DNA of 64,000 nucleotides from Luteolibacter rhizosphaerae (GTDB taxonomy: Bacteria; Verrucomicrobiota; Verrucomicrobiia; Verrucomicrobiales; Akkermansiaceae). Under the pieces are notes generated by a model that saw only the letters and a list, made by a program, of their open reading frames with translations, searched no databases and was not told the origin of the DNA. Below are positions 16,485-25,237 of the stretch, piece by piece (positions within the stretch are counted from its first letter, which is position 1; each line of letters begins with the position of its first letter). A program made the position numbers and the translations under genes. The stretch covers positions 186,001 to 250,000 of the forward strand of contig NZ_JAPDDR010000004.1 of the NCBI RefSeq assembly GCF_025950095.1, read 5' to 3'.

Positions 16485-18236
16485 ATGCCCTCAAACATCT
16501 GGACCTACAGCGGGGAAGTCGGGAAGCGGCTCGATGGCAACATGAGGCCGTTCGATCCGGTCGGAGCCCAAATCTCCTTCAACGCTCTCGACAGCGACAT
16601 CTGGAGTTGGAGCGTGGACCTTGCCGACATCGTTCCCGGATCGGAGATCTACCCGGAGAAGGATCAGGTCGTGAGCCTGTTCCGCAATGGGCAGCGGTTC
16701 TTCCGCGGGCATGCGCTGATGCCCCGGCAGGATGGCTACCGCATCGGCGTGCAGGTCGTGGGCCCGTGGCATTGGATGAACAAGATCCCGCTCTCCAAAG
16801 CCGTGACGCTCGACGCTGCCAGCGGTGGCGGCACCAGCCAGCGGGCATCGATCGGCTTCCCGGCCCAGAGTCTCACAACCTCGCTCGGAACCCTCATCGA
16901 CCGGATGATCGCCCTCGGCGTGCCAATTCAGAAAGGGACGATCGCCACCACCTTCACAAGCATCCCGCTCACGCTGCGACAAGGTAGCTGTGCCGATGCC
17001 TTCGTGCATCTGGCTCGCAAGGTCGGCGACATGAGCATGTGGATCGATTACAGCGGCACGGGGCTCCCGCGGCTCAATATCACACGCCGGAAGGCAGGGC
17101 TATCGGTCGGTACCGCTGAGGCCATTACCCTCGACGTTTCGCAGCTTGCTCCACAGTTCAAATGTATCCCCGAGGATGACTGGCGCGTCTCGCTGGTGCG
17201 GGTTCCTTACTTCGACCGCGCGCCCAATGGGCTTCGTCGCAACCAGGAGCAGAAGGCTGGAACCCCGGAGCTCGGCCACGAGCTGCTACTTACAGCGAGC
17301 GGCGACGAGCTCGATACCTTCCTTCCGGAGGAGAAGCTCGACAGCGTGCAGGTCAAGACGATGGCTTCGAACGCCAACGCCGCGGACATGTTCGCTTTCC
17401 TGAATACGGCCGATCCTCTCCTTGCTGACCTCCGGTCCCGTGTCGGCTTCAACTGGTATCGGAACGTAGCCCGGGACGTGTCGGCACAGCATGGAGTAAC
17501 CACCGGTACCCCTCTGCTGTATCATGATACGAATCCGAGTAGCTTTTCCACACCGGTGAACTTTCCCACGGCCCCGCCGGTGCTGAAGAGAAAGGACGGC
17601 ACCACGCTCGCCGGCGTCTGGCACATCGTGACCAACGACGCGACGATCCCGGATTGGTTCAAAGAGGAGAATGGCATCACTGTGGAAGAGGTGGACCTCG
17701 TGGCTCAGACTTACGTCTCGATCGCGTGGAAGAGCGCTGAGGGGGTGCTGCCTGTTTTCAGCCCGCTTGATGAGTATGCGGCAGCATCGCAGTCGAAACA
17801 GGGCCGCCACAACCTCTTTGCGAGCACCTACAACATGATCAGCCATTTCATCCGGCAATCCACGATCCGGGTGAAAGTGTTGAATGCTTCGTATCCAGGG
17901 CTCACTACGGTCTACCGGCAGCCCTCCTATACGTTCATCTCGCCGCCGGCTGGATTTGCCCAAGGCATCCTTGAAGCCAGGAACTGGACGCCGCATGTGG
18001 GCGCTCTCACGCTGGAGGAAGAGGACTGCGGCGGGCAACGATATCTTGGCCGCGTGATCAACGTAACCGGTGCGGATCCAACTTTTGCCACCATGCGGGC
18101 CATGGTGCAGAGCGAGACGCTGGCGCTCGATACCGGCACCACCACGATCGCCTTGGGGCCACCGGCGCGGCTGGAGTTCCCGAACCTCCTCGACCAGCAA
18201 AGCACGAACCCGAACAACCAGATCGTCTACTTGTGA
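16485..18236 (+). CDS. Tail hub / baseplate protein candidate
   Basis: 583 residues following the tape-measure candidate by 2 bp. The N-terminal part is of the hub type (SEIYPEKDQVVSLFRNGQRF, then VQVVGPWHWMNKIPL), with sequence about an applied frame and rotation-like beta strands. The large C-terminal half is beta-rich. Products in this place form the distal tail tip and contact the tape measure. The stop is within GTGA, overlapping the next start. Specific subfamily not identified. Confidence 0.6.
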   Translation: MPSNIWTYSGEVGKRLDGNMRPFDPVGAQISFNALDSDIWSWSVDLADIVPGSEIYPEKDQVVSLFRNGQRFFRGHALMPRQDGYRIGVQVVGPWHWMNKIPLSKAVTLDAASGGGTSQRASIGFPAQSLTTSLGTLIDRMIALGVPIQKGTIATTFTSIPLTLRQGSCADAFVHLARKVGDMSMWIDYSGTGLPRLNITRRKAGLSVGTAEAITLDVSQLAPQFKCIPEDDWRVSLVRVPYFDRAPNGLRRNQEQKAGTPELGHELLLTASGDELDTFLPEEKLDSVQVKTMASNANAADMFAFLNTADPLLADLRSRVGFNWYRNVARDVSAQHGVTTGTPLLYHDTNPSSFSTPVNFPTAPPVLKRKDGTTLAGVWHIVTNDATIPDWFKEENGITVEEVDLVAQTYVSIAWKSAEGVLPVFSPLDEYAAASQSKQGRHNLFASTYNMISHFIRQSTIRVKVLNASYPGLTTVYRQPSYTFISPPAGFAQGILEARNWTPHVGALTLEEEDCGGQRYLGRVINVTGADPTFATMRAMVQSETLALDTGTTTIALGPPARLEFPNLLDQQSTNPNNQIVYL

Positions 18237-19483
18237 GCGACGGACCTTTCCAATGCTGGCGCGATGCCAATGGTGACCTGTGGACTTCTCCCGGCCATGC
18301 CGTGGGCATCCACTCTTCCGGCACCGTGATCTTCCAGACTCCGGATGTTGGAGCGTCGGCTATTGCCACGCCTCCTGTGCTTGCGGAAATCAAGCCGCTC
18401 GAATCTCCAGCCGGGCAGATCCTTTGCGGCGGGAGCGGTCGCAACTGGAAGATCAGCAATGGGCCCGCGCATCCAGACTTTCCTACGGGCGTGTTTCGTC
18501 CAGCTGAACCAGATTTGTGGGATAGCCCCCGCTTCGGCCTCGCAAAGGTCACCCAGGCGGGCGGAACCGTGGAACTCCACGACGGGGTGGACGTGGTCGG
18601 ATCGATGTCACCGGGCAGCGGCACGGCCGCCGGCGTCGCGAGCGCCGGAACCTTTCCCTCGCAGGGATATGCCTACGACTCTTTCCTCGACCGATGGATC
18701 GGCACGGGGGATGCCGACATGCTGATCTATTTCGACACCGGCAATGGCAAGCTCACCGACGACACGGGATTTACCGTGGCGACCCGGGTCGGACCGGGCG
18801 CAACTCCAAGTGACCCATCCGGCACCTATGTCTCCGACTCCTACGGGGAATCGACCTACAACGGCGGCCTTCCGTTCATCTACACGGTGACCGTGGCAGG
18901 CGCCTCGATGACTGCCACCACGCACGGTGAGGACACCTACAACGGCGGCAGCCCATTCACCTTCGCCGCCGAGTTCGAGGGGAACATCGAGGGGCGCGCG
19001 GCTTTCGTCCGTGTGACCGCTGGCACGATGCAAGCGGGGCGCTTCGGGTGGGTAGGGTGGCAAGATTGGACCAGTGATGCGAACGCGGCTTGGAGCCTCG
19101 AGATCGACGGCAGCGGGGTGGCCCAGATCAGCGATGGCACCGATGTCGTGGCAGAGCGCGCCGCGGATTCCAGCAAGCTCTACGATGGGTCCGGGCTGTA
19201 CGTCTCCACTCCTTACGGGGTGGCCACCTATGCGGATGATCCGGGCGACCCGCCTTTCGAGGTCACTGTCACGACGGAGGAGAAGCTCCCCGGCGCTGGC
19301 TACGTGTTCGTGGTGCTGACGATCGACTCCGGCTCGAATGAACTGCAGGGGATTTCCGGTCAGCAGTTCGCGGCTGCGCTGCCCCCGAATACCTCCACCG
19401 AGAAGACGTTCCCGATCGCCTGGTGCGAGCCCGGCAAGGCACCGGTGCAGATCCAGCAGGGGCCCATTATTTGGAGGGCGTAG
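18233..19483 (+). CDS. Tail tip / fibre protein with three related repeats
   Basis: 416 residues from GTG 18233, coupled to the hub gene. Three related units are visible in the second half: SYGESTYNGGLPFIYTVTV, then HGEDTYNGGSPFTFAAEF, then YGVATYADDPGDPPFEVTV. They suggest duplicated beta units of a receptor-binding or tip protein. It is the last rightward virion gene; 8 bp further on, the convergent lipoprotein gene ends. Confidence 0.6.
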   Translation: MSDGPFQCWRDANGDLWTSPGHAVGIHSSGTVIFQTPDVGASAIATPPVLAEIKPLESPAGQILCGGSGRNWKISNGPAHPDFPTGVFRPAEPDLWDSPRFGLAKVTQAGGTVELHDGVDVVGSMSPGSGTAAGVASAGTFPSQGYAYDSFLDRWIGTGDADMLIYFDTGNGKLTDDTGFTVATRVGPGATPSDPSGTYVSDSYGESTYNGGLPFIYTVTVAGASMTATTHGEDTYNGGSPFTFAAEFEGNIEGRAAFVRVTAGTMQAGRFGWVGWQDWTSDANAAWSLEIDGSGVAQISDGTDVVAERAADSSKLYDGSGLYVSTPYGVATYADDPGDPPFEVTVTTEEKLPGAGYVFVVLTIDSGSNELQGISGQQFAAALPPNTSTEKTFPIAWCEPGKAPVQIQQGPIIWRA

Positions 19484-19491
19484 CTATCGCC

Positions 19492-20394
19492 TCATCTTCC
19501 CACTTTCTGAGCCTCCCCGTTCACTACGATTAGAGCCATGCTCCAATCCTTCGGGTAGCGACCTATTGCTTCGGCTAGGACCGCTTTGCTTTGAGCGGGA
19601 GTAAGGCCCGGGACGGAAGAGCACCTCCACTTATCTAGCGTTTCCCAAGCCTCAGATTGCTCGGTGATCTCTTTCGAGATCCAATACCAATCCCCTGGAT
19701 GCTCGCGCTCTGCCCCAGCGAGGATTTCATTCCGAACCGCGGACGGCATCAGGCCAGCCCCCCGCTTGAATTCTTGAACGGCAAGATAACCGCCAGCCGC
19801 TTCCTCGATCTTCCTTACCGCACTGAACGCGTAGCGCTCCTGTTGAGCCTTCTTAACTATCTCCTGACTCACACTTTGGGGAACTCCGGCAATGCCGCTA
19901 TTAACGTATGCCTGAAGCTTATCCTCATCGGACATTGGCTCGAGGATTCTATGTTCCGTGTTCTGAGTCACCGATCTTCTAGCGATCTCAAGTGCCTGAT
20001 CGACCTCAGCCACCGTGACGTTAGCCTCCCGGATTTTAGCCATCAGCTTAGTCGCCCCGTCGTGAAGGCTTAGAGCTTTCTCGACATCCTCGTTTTTGTT
20101 GGAGCCAACTAGATCGCCCAGAGTCAGCCGAATTTCGGTGAGGGCCTTTTCGGCCGATTCATCAGGTTTCCCGTCAGCGTCGGGGTCCAATTTCGCTAGG
20201 TTGGCATAGAAATCTGCCAAGGCTCGATTGACCTCCAGCTCGGAGGTCTGGCTCTTATCTGAAGGCTGGTCGCTTCGCTTCGACTTCGCCCGATGCTCGA
20301 TCGTCATGGAGCTCGTTTCAGCACTTTGGTCGGGCTGCTTTTCGTCACAGGAAACTAGCGCGATTACGCTAAGAAGTAGGAGTGTAGATCTCAT
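19492..20394 (-). CDS. Predicted lipoprotein, hypothetical
   Basis: 300 residues. Signal peptide LLLLSVIALVSC with a lipobox-type Cys at about residue 16, then a charged low-complexity linker rich in Ser, Lys and Asp, then a helical domain (about 50-300). Expected to be anchored in a membrane facing the periplasm. It overlaps the upstream small membrane protein gene by ATGA. Visibly lower GC than the tail genes. Position right after the tail module suggests a moron or lysis-related role, but no family is recognised. Confidence 0.65.
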   Translation of the reverse strand: MRSTLLLLSVIALVSCDEKQPDQSAETSSMTIEHRAKSKRSDQPSDKSQTSELEVNRALADFYANLAKLDPDADGKPDESAEKALTEIRLTLGDLVGSNKNEDVEKALSLHDGATKLMAKIREANVTVAEVDQALEIARRSVTQNTEHRILEPMSDEDKLQAYVNSGIAGVPQSVSQEIVKKAQQERYAFSAVRKIEEAAGGYLAVQEFKRGAGLMPSAVRNEILAGAEREHPGDWYWISKEITEQSEAWETLDKWRCSSVPGLTPAQSKAVLAEAIGRYPKDWSMALIVVNGEAQKVGR

Positions 20395-20615
20395 CGGCGC
20401 GTGTTCCTTTCGATGCGGTGGATAATTCTAAGCGCAACTGCCATGGACCATGACCCCACCGAGGAAAGGCAGCCCACTGCGATGCCGACGAAAAGCGCCT
20501 TTGTGTCATCTTGCATCACACCCCAGATGCCACCTGCGAGGATGGGAACCCAAGAAAGAGCGAATAGGACAAGGACGATGATCGGCTCATCATCCTGGGG
20601 AGGTTTGGCTTTCAT
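20391..20615 (-). CDS. Small two-TM membrane protein (holin-sized)
   Basis: 74 residues with two hydrophobic helices (IIVLVLFALSWVPILAGGIW and ALFVGIAVGCLSSVGSW) joined by a short charged loop, and a basic C-terminal tail (RIIHRIERNTRR). Size and layout are compatible with a class II holin or with a small anchor for the lipoprotein encoded in the overlapping downstream gene. The sequence does not decide between these. Confidence 0.55.
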   Translation of the reverse strand: MKAKPPQDDEPIIVLVLFALSWVPILAGGIWGVMQDDTKALFVGIAVGCLSSVGSWSMAVALRIIHRIERNTRR

Positions 20616-20788
20616 ACAGGGCCGCCCCTATGCCATTTCCCCGCGGCGCTGGCAAGATCGCTGGTGATGGCGCTGAGGTTGAACGCATCTAGACCGTTGG
20701 GCAGGGTGGGGGATTCAATGGTGGCTGTCCAATTCAGCTCCCGTTTTGCAATAGCGGGCAGAGACCCCAAGGGGCTATCTAGCTGCCC

Positions 20789-21022
20789 ATGCACGTCGAC
20801 CCTGCAATCCCGTTCAACCCTCCGCGGGCTCCCGGCTGGTATTGGTGGCGCCAGCACGATCAAAACCCGTGGGAGGCGCTGCAGGTGCGCGCTGATCATC
20901 ACAAGGGTGGCGAGCTCTACGTCAGCACGGACGATGTTATCGCCTATCAGTGCGACGGCGACCCTGAGCACGAGTGGTATGGGATATGGCACGCTGAGCC
21001 GATCAAGGCACCGCCGATGTGA
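20789..21022 (+). CDS. Small aromatic-rich hypothetical protein
   Basis: 77 residues rich in Trp, Tyr, Pro and His (PPRAPGWYWWRQHDQNPWEA). Small proteins beginning with a PGWYWWR-like segment are common in phage and mobile DNA and have no settled function. It is alone on the plus strand; no promoter is obvious. Confidence 0.5.
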   Translation: MHVDPAIPFNPPRAPGWYWWRQHDQNPWEALQVRADHHKGGELYVSTDDVIAYQCDGDPEHEWYGIWHAEPIKAPPM

Positions 21023-21129
21023 ACAATAGGAGTGGTGAGTGATCGGCAGCGACGTGGGCTTAACGAAAATGGGGATGAAATGGCTCGAAGAGCGGTTGCG
21101 TCGGCTCTTCGAGGCGACGACGCTTTTGC

Positions 21130-21516
21130 ATGGACGGTGCCTGGGACAAAGAAGCTGATGCTACCCTGCGGGCCGTCGAGAGCACGGCGGACATGAAGCG
21201 TTACGAGGAAGCTTGGGACGCAGTCGATCACTTGCATCCTGACCTCCGCACCCATCCCCGAGCCCTTCAAGTCCGTCTGCGATGCTGCGCGGGACTTTGC
21301 AGGTGGGAGGTGGGGGAAGAGTTGGCGTCGCTTTTGGCGGAGGGCGATCTAATTAGCCGCATGTGCGCTGCTGGCTTCTATCACTGTCTCGCGGTAGCCC
21401 ACCTACAGGATGGAGATCGGCTGGAGGCACGAATGGCAGCAGGTAAAGCGGTCGCCGCATGGCAGCTATCGAGAGCTGCTATGCTTGAAGACAACCGGTT
21501 GGCGGGGCTTTTTTAG
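21130..21516 (+). CDS. TPR-like helical hypothetical protein
   Basis: 128 residues, helical, with pairs of helices such as DMKRYEEAWDAVDHLHPD and RALQVRLRCCAGLCRWEV spaced like tetratricopeptide units (about 35 residues). Probably a small protein-protein interaction protein. No signal peptide or membrane segment. Partner unknown. Confidence 0.5.
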   Translation: MDGAWDKEADATLRAVESTADMKRYEEAWDAVDHLHPDLRTHPRALQVRLRCCAGLCRWEVGEELASLLAEGDLISRMCAAGFYHCLAVAHLQDGDRLEARMAAGKAVAAWQLSRAAMLEDNRLAGLF

Positions 21517-21621
21517 CCGGTAATCCATGCAGTCGGAACATGGGTCGGCGTGTAGATTCTCGCGTTCGGCGATCTTGACCGAGCGCGCGAAGGACTTTGA
21601 CTACGAGGTGACCCTTCACCT

Positions 21622-21834
21622 ATGAACCACCCCTCCCTAGATTCCCTATTCGCTGCCGCTGAGGCCGCGCTCGATGCCGCCGACGAAGGCGACCTCGATG
21701 TCTTCCAAGACCGGGACGGATACCGCCTGATCGTATCCGTGGCACGCGTGCAGTCTCCTTCCGATTACGAGCCATTGAAGTTGGTGGCCTTTCCACTTCC
21801 CCCCACCGACCCCGAAGACGTCGCAGAAGCTTGA
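21622..21834 (+). CDS. Small hypothetical protein
   Basis: 70 residues: an amphipathic acidic helix (LFAAAEAALDAADEGD), then two strands (YRLIVSVARV, LKLVAFPLPP) and an acidic tail. Good coding appearance but no known family. Ends upstream of an apparent non-coding stretch with two terminators. Confidence 0.5.
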   Translation: MNHPSLDSLFAAAEAALDAADEGDLDVFQDRDGYRLIVSVARVQSPSDYEPLKLVAFPLPPTDPEDVAEA

Positions 21835-22257
21835 TCTCCTCCACGGTTCCGTGCTACAGGCCAGAACCATGGATTGCCCTCCTCCCTTGTCGGCGTTCGA
21901 GAAGTGTTTCGTCACCGCTGCTTTTTTCACCGCTGGCGCCGCCATTGTGGCCGCTGCCCTCCAGCTCGCTGGATATTGGCCATAGAAGGGACTATTTCAC
22001 GCGAACCCAAGCAGCGACAACCCCTTCAGGTCCTTCTACAAGGCGGTGGTTAAACAGGCAGGAGGGCCCGGGGGTGCAACCGCGTAGACTTCGGAAGGTG
22101 CGCGCCCATTGATTTCGACTCCAGGAGGGCACAGCCGCAGCAGGCACCCAGTCGCCGACCTCGCAGTCGTCGCGAGACTGCCTGTGCACGCCCAAATCAC
22201 GGTTATGAGCCACACTAATAGAACCGTTAGGAAATCCGAATGTTGCAGGATTACGGA

Positions 22258-22289
22258 CAAAAAAGAACCCTGCGGAGTGTGCCGCAGGG
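22258..22289 (-). terminator. Rho-independent terminator (minus strand)
   Basis: 8-bp stem CCCTGCGG / CCGCAGGG (22268-22275 with 22282-22289), 6-base loop. On the minus strand the stem is followed by TTC and a T-run (22258-22264 read in reverse). Confidence 0.6.
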
Positions 22290-22365
22290 TCCTGCCGAAC
22301 CAAATTCCCCCCGGATGTAAGGTTCGGTGATATCAGGAGACACGAACCGTTAGATAAGGTCAACA

Positions 22366-22401
22366 AAAACCCGCCCTCTGCTGGGTAGCGGGGCGGGTTT
22401 T
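22366..22401. terminator. Bidirectional Rho-independent terminator
   Basis: Perfect 10-bp inverted repeat AAAACCCGCC (22366-22375) and GGCGGGTTTT (22392-22401) with a 16-base loop. The A/T ends allow it to act on both strands, separating the small plus-strand genes from the minus-strand WYL-like gene. Confidence 0.8.
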
Positions 22402-22500
22402 CGGCCGAGGGACCGGCAGGGCATGTCGGGGGGGGAACGGCGAGGAGGATGGGCTACCCCGGCGTCAGCGCTATTACGTGATCGCGTGGAATGATCACTC

Positions 22501-22794
22501 CTACACCACGGTGTCGACCTGCTCGATCATGCGATCGTAGGGGTCGAAGCACGGCCTTGGTTGGTCGAAGCGGCGAGAGGTGATCTCGACATCCCGCATC
22601 ATCGGGTAGCGGTAGAAGTGAAATTCTGAGAGTTCTTCGATCCATCCGCCGAGGACAAACGCTCCGTACCGGGGCCCTTTGCATAGGACATGCGGCTCCA
22701 TGGTGAACCGCTCGCCTTTGTGAAGAAACGTGATGATCCTGCGTCCACGAATGGCGGAGCGCAGCTCGTCCAGTGTCGCGTATGAAGGTGTCAT
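22501..22794 (-). CDS. Small WYL-like domain protein, hypothetical
   Basis: 97 residues from ATG 22794 (frame open further upstream to 22887). The order of features AIRGRRIITFLHKGERFTME, PHVLCKGPRYGAFVLGGW and FDQPRPCFDPYDRM follows the WYL-type sensor fold used in nucleotide-responsive regulators, but here it stands alone without a helix-turn-helix. Small single-domain members are frequent in mobile regions. A ligand-binding role is inferred. Transcription should run into the terminator at 22366-22401. Confidence 0.55.
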   Translation of the reverse strand: MTPSYATLDELRSAIRGRRIITFLHKGERFTMEPHVLCKGPRYGAFVLGGWIEELSEFHFYRYPMMRDVEITSRRFDQPRPCFDPYDRMIEQVDTVV

Positions 22795-23253
22795 AGCAGC
22801 GGCAGGCTTAAAACCCGTCCGCAGATAGGGCAAGAGAACATGCATAGGAGATCCGCGTAGTGTGCGGGCCGGCGGCCTCCCCGCCACCGGCCCGCGTTCC
22901 AGCGGGTGCCAGAAAGAGGAGGCCGGGCCCGCCCCCGCGGACCCGGCGATGCCCTATCAGCTGATGCTCTCAGCGCCTAGCAGATTGCAAGAGAACGGTG
23001 CCTGTCGTCAAGACCACGGGAGGGGAAACGCGGGCCGACCCTCCCGGTGGTCGACCCGCTCCGGAGCAACCGGGCACTATACCGCTGCCCCTTCCGAAAA
23101 GTAAGGGCTTGGGTTCCAGTCCTGCCGGGAAATCCGCGGGGCTTTTAAGCCCACAATTCCGTTAGACTAGCGCAAAATTGCCTTGAGCAGCCCCACCGCT
23201 AATAGGGAATCTACGCACGTCACGAGCGACTGCCGGGCCGGACGGGGGACAAA
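22795..23253. other. Non-coding stretch with strong inverted repeats
   Basis: No convincing gene. A perfect 9-bp inverted repeat lies at 22864-22872 and 22887-22895 with a GC-rich loop. A 14-bp palindrome GGGCTTTTAAGCCC lies at 23139-23152. No T-tract follows the first, so it is not a normal terminator. A structured RNA or a recombination site is possible but not shown. Confidence 0.4.
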
Positions 23254-23463
23254 CTATGAGGGTGAAGCTCCTTCGTCCGGCCCTACCTCAGGTGCAGCCT
23301 CGCGGCGGCGCAAGGTGATGTCGACGATCACGTTGCCGAAGCCCTCGTCTTCAAGATGGGCCTCCGGGGATCCGGTGGCGAGGAGGTAGTCGCGGGCGGC
23401 ATGCAGCAACCTTCCCCGGCAATGGTTTTCGTGGTCTAGTTCGATCGAAGTGCGTGTTCTCAT
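23254..23463 (-). CDS. Small hypothetical protein
   Basis: 69 residues from ATG 23463. It has a helix with ARDYLLATG, then a strand NVIVDITLRRRE. Reasonable codon structure but no family. Could be a regulator-sized remnant. Confidence 0.35.
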   Translation of the reverse strand: MRTRTSIELDHENHCRGRLLHAARDYLLATGSPEAHLEDEGFGNVIVDITLRRREAAPEVGPDEGASPS

Positions 23464-23869
23464 GTAGGTGGGACTCCACCCTCCTAGATCCATTCAATGA
23501 AACGAGAGCAGCGGCCACTTACCTCGCCCTAAGCAGGGCGCTTAAGTCAATTGACCCGCTTCCACCCCTGCCGCCCGCAAAGCACCTTTGGACTGCAAAT
23601 TGTCATCAACCTGGTAGCGCCCGGCAGGACCATGTAGTCGCCCTGCATCCCGCTTGGCCTTCGATTCGCGGTCAAGATGGGAGTGCGGACCGGGGGAGCT
23701 CACCTCGAGACGTACCACACACTGCGAGGAATTCCCCGGCCCGCGGCTGCAGGGTAGCACGGGGGGCGAAAGCGCCAACTTCGGTTGTGGGACGGCTGCA
23801 AACGACGTCCTAACAAAATTCGTTCTACTTACTTGACGCACCCGGATCTTGGGTGCACTATCCACCTAG
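23464..23869. other. Stretch without a supported gene
   Basis: Only shadow-like reading frames (for example 23542-23865 minus). At its right end is a promoter-like sequence: TTGACG at 23833-23838 and CACTAT at 23856-23861 with a 17-base spacer containing the inverted repeat GCACCC/GGGTGC. This may be a left end or operator of the IS fragment that follows. Confidence 0.35.
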
Positions 23870-24301
23870 ATGCACGACGACATCGATCTATTCCAATTTA
23901 CCGAGATGTTCCCGACGGAGCAGTCCTGCATCGACTTCTTGGAAGCGGCTCGTTTCCGTGGTGGCTCGGTGCAATCTCCCTTTACAGGCGGCGAGTGCTA
24001 TCGAGTGACAACCCGCCCAGGCACATTCAAATGCAAGGAAACTCGTCAAACCTTTAGCGTCCGGCACGGAACTATCTTCGAAGACTCGCGGCTCAAGTTG
24101 CGAAAATGGTTCTTTGCGATCTTTCTGATCCACTCGATGAGAGGAGACATCACTAGCGTACAGATCGCCAAGGCGATCGGTGTCACGCAGAAGACAGCTT
24201 GGTTTATGATCCAGCGAGTGCGCTCTGCAGTCGAGCATCGCAGCTTTTCACTGCCTACCGCTGTGGGCTGTCGGCAAGCGAAAACTCGCTCCAAACGCTA
24301 A
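23870..24301 (+). pseudogene. Truncated IS1595 (ISXO2-like) family transposase
   Basis: 143 residues matching the N-terminal part of IS1595-type transposases: LFQFTEMFPTEQSCIDFLEA, the ribbon-like part FKCKETRQTFSVRHGTIFED, then KLRKWFFAIFLI and QIAKAIGVTQKTAWFMIQRV. The zinc-ribbon cysteines are mostly replaced and the DDE catalytic domain (normally about 150-200 further residues) is missing; the frame ends in an unrelated basic tail. It is therefore an inactive relic. The sce7726 gene begins 9 bp after its stop, so the break point coincides with the start of that cassette. Confidence 0.8.
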
Positions 24302-24310
24302 CCTTGCCGT

Positions 24311-25237
24311 ATGAGTTCAAATTTCTCCAAGCTGGCTCCAATCTTTCGTGGCCCCTTCCTGAGGAAGGTGGCCAATGGAGCCCATATGCCTGAGCTTGCT
24401 GAACGGCTGCGTAGCTGCGGACTTGATCACTTGATGATCCTTCCACTCTGGGAAATTTTCGAGGAGGCTCATAAAGTCTTGGTCCAATATTATCGCTGTG
24501 AGTATATCTTCAAAAACATTCTTACGCATAACTGGTTCGAGTCTGAGCACGCGGTGGAGAATACATACATTACGGAGGAATTCAGGATTGGAAGGAGCCG
24601 CGTGGATCTCGCGGTTTTCGCAAATGCCTCGTTTGCCTTCGAGATCAAGACCGACTATGATTCCATGGCCCGAATCGGGACTCAGACTGAAGATTATCTT
24701 AAGGTTTTTGACTATGTTTATGTAGTCACCTCGCTAAAACTCCGCGACACTGCCGCCAAGGCAATTCCTAAGAGCGTGGGGATGCTGACGATTAATAGTT
24801 TCGGGACTCTTGAGGCCTTCCGGGAATCGGAATCACATGGGAAGTTCCTCGACCTCAAAGTCTTTCAAGGTTGCCTTCGGCAGGGAGAGATGGTGGCCAT
24901 GATCGAGCAATCTACCGGACAAAAAGTCGACGTTCCGAATTCGAAGATATTTACGGAGTGCAGGAAGCGGTTTAAGCAGATGTTGCCGTTCGAGGTCCAA
25001 AAGTTGTTTGTCGACCAATTGCGCCAGCGGAGATATCCGGTCGCTAATCTGAAACTTTTGAAGGATGCTCCGCCTTCGTTGAAACACGCATCTCTTACGC
25101 TCACTGGAACCGCACAAGAAATTGAACGTTTAAGGATAAATCTAACCAAAGTCTGGCCAAGACCTGACGCCAAAAATCATGCCCACATACTTCCCCTTCC
25201 TTCGCGGGAAACAGAACGAGCTCATCGCTGTCCGTGA
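24311..25237 (+). CDS. sce7726 family protein (PD-(D/E)XK nuclease-like)
   Basis: 308 residues. Residues 88-113 carry a restriction-nuclease-like core: ITEEFRIGRSRVDLAVF with Asp99, then FAFEIK with Glu111-x-Lys113, followed by a helix containing TQTEDYLKVFDYVYVV. This is the pattern of sce7726-family proteins, which are nearly always encoded next to sce7725. The C-terminal 130 residues are basic and helical. The 3' end overlaps the sce7725 start by 59 bp, so expression is coupled. Family function is unproven; cleavage of DNA or RNA in anti-phage defence is an inference. Lower GC than the virion genes. Confidence 0.8.
   Translation: MSSNFSKLAPIFRGPFLRKVANGAHMPELAERLRSCGLDHLMILPLWEIFEEAHKVLVQYYRCEYIFKNILTHNWFESEHAVENTYITEEFRIGRSRVDLAVFANASFAFEIKTDYDSMARIGTQTEDYLKVFDYVYVVTSLKLRDTAAKAIPKSVGMLTINSFGTLEAFRESESHGKFLDLKVFQGCLRQGEMVAMIEQSTGQKVDVPNSKIFTECRKRFKQMLPFEVQKLFVDQLRQRRYPVANLKLLKDAPPSLKHASLTLTGTAQEIERLRINLTKVWPRPDAKNHAHILPLPSRETERAHRCP

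Larger units (their letters stand above)
21835..22500. other. Mostly non-coding stretch with two hairpin terminators
   Basis: No convincing gene. Short overlapping reading frames on the minus strand (21992-22366 and 22036-22260) shadow each other and neither has family features. The clear elements are the minus-strand hairpin at 22258-22289 and the symmetrical hairpin at 22366-22401. Confidence 0.5.

Noticed and set aside
21992-22366. Minus-strand frames resembling a small lipoprotein or spanin pair
   Set aside because: Overlapping frames, no canonical lipobox and no partner gene; evidence too thin.
23101-23160. Possible tRNA or tmRNA end (GGGTTCCAGTCC)
   Set aside because: No 5-bp T-stem and no matching 5' part.
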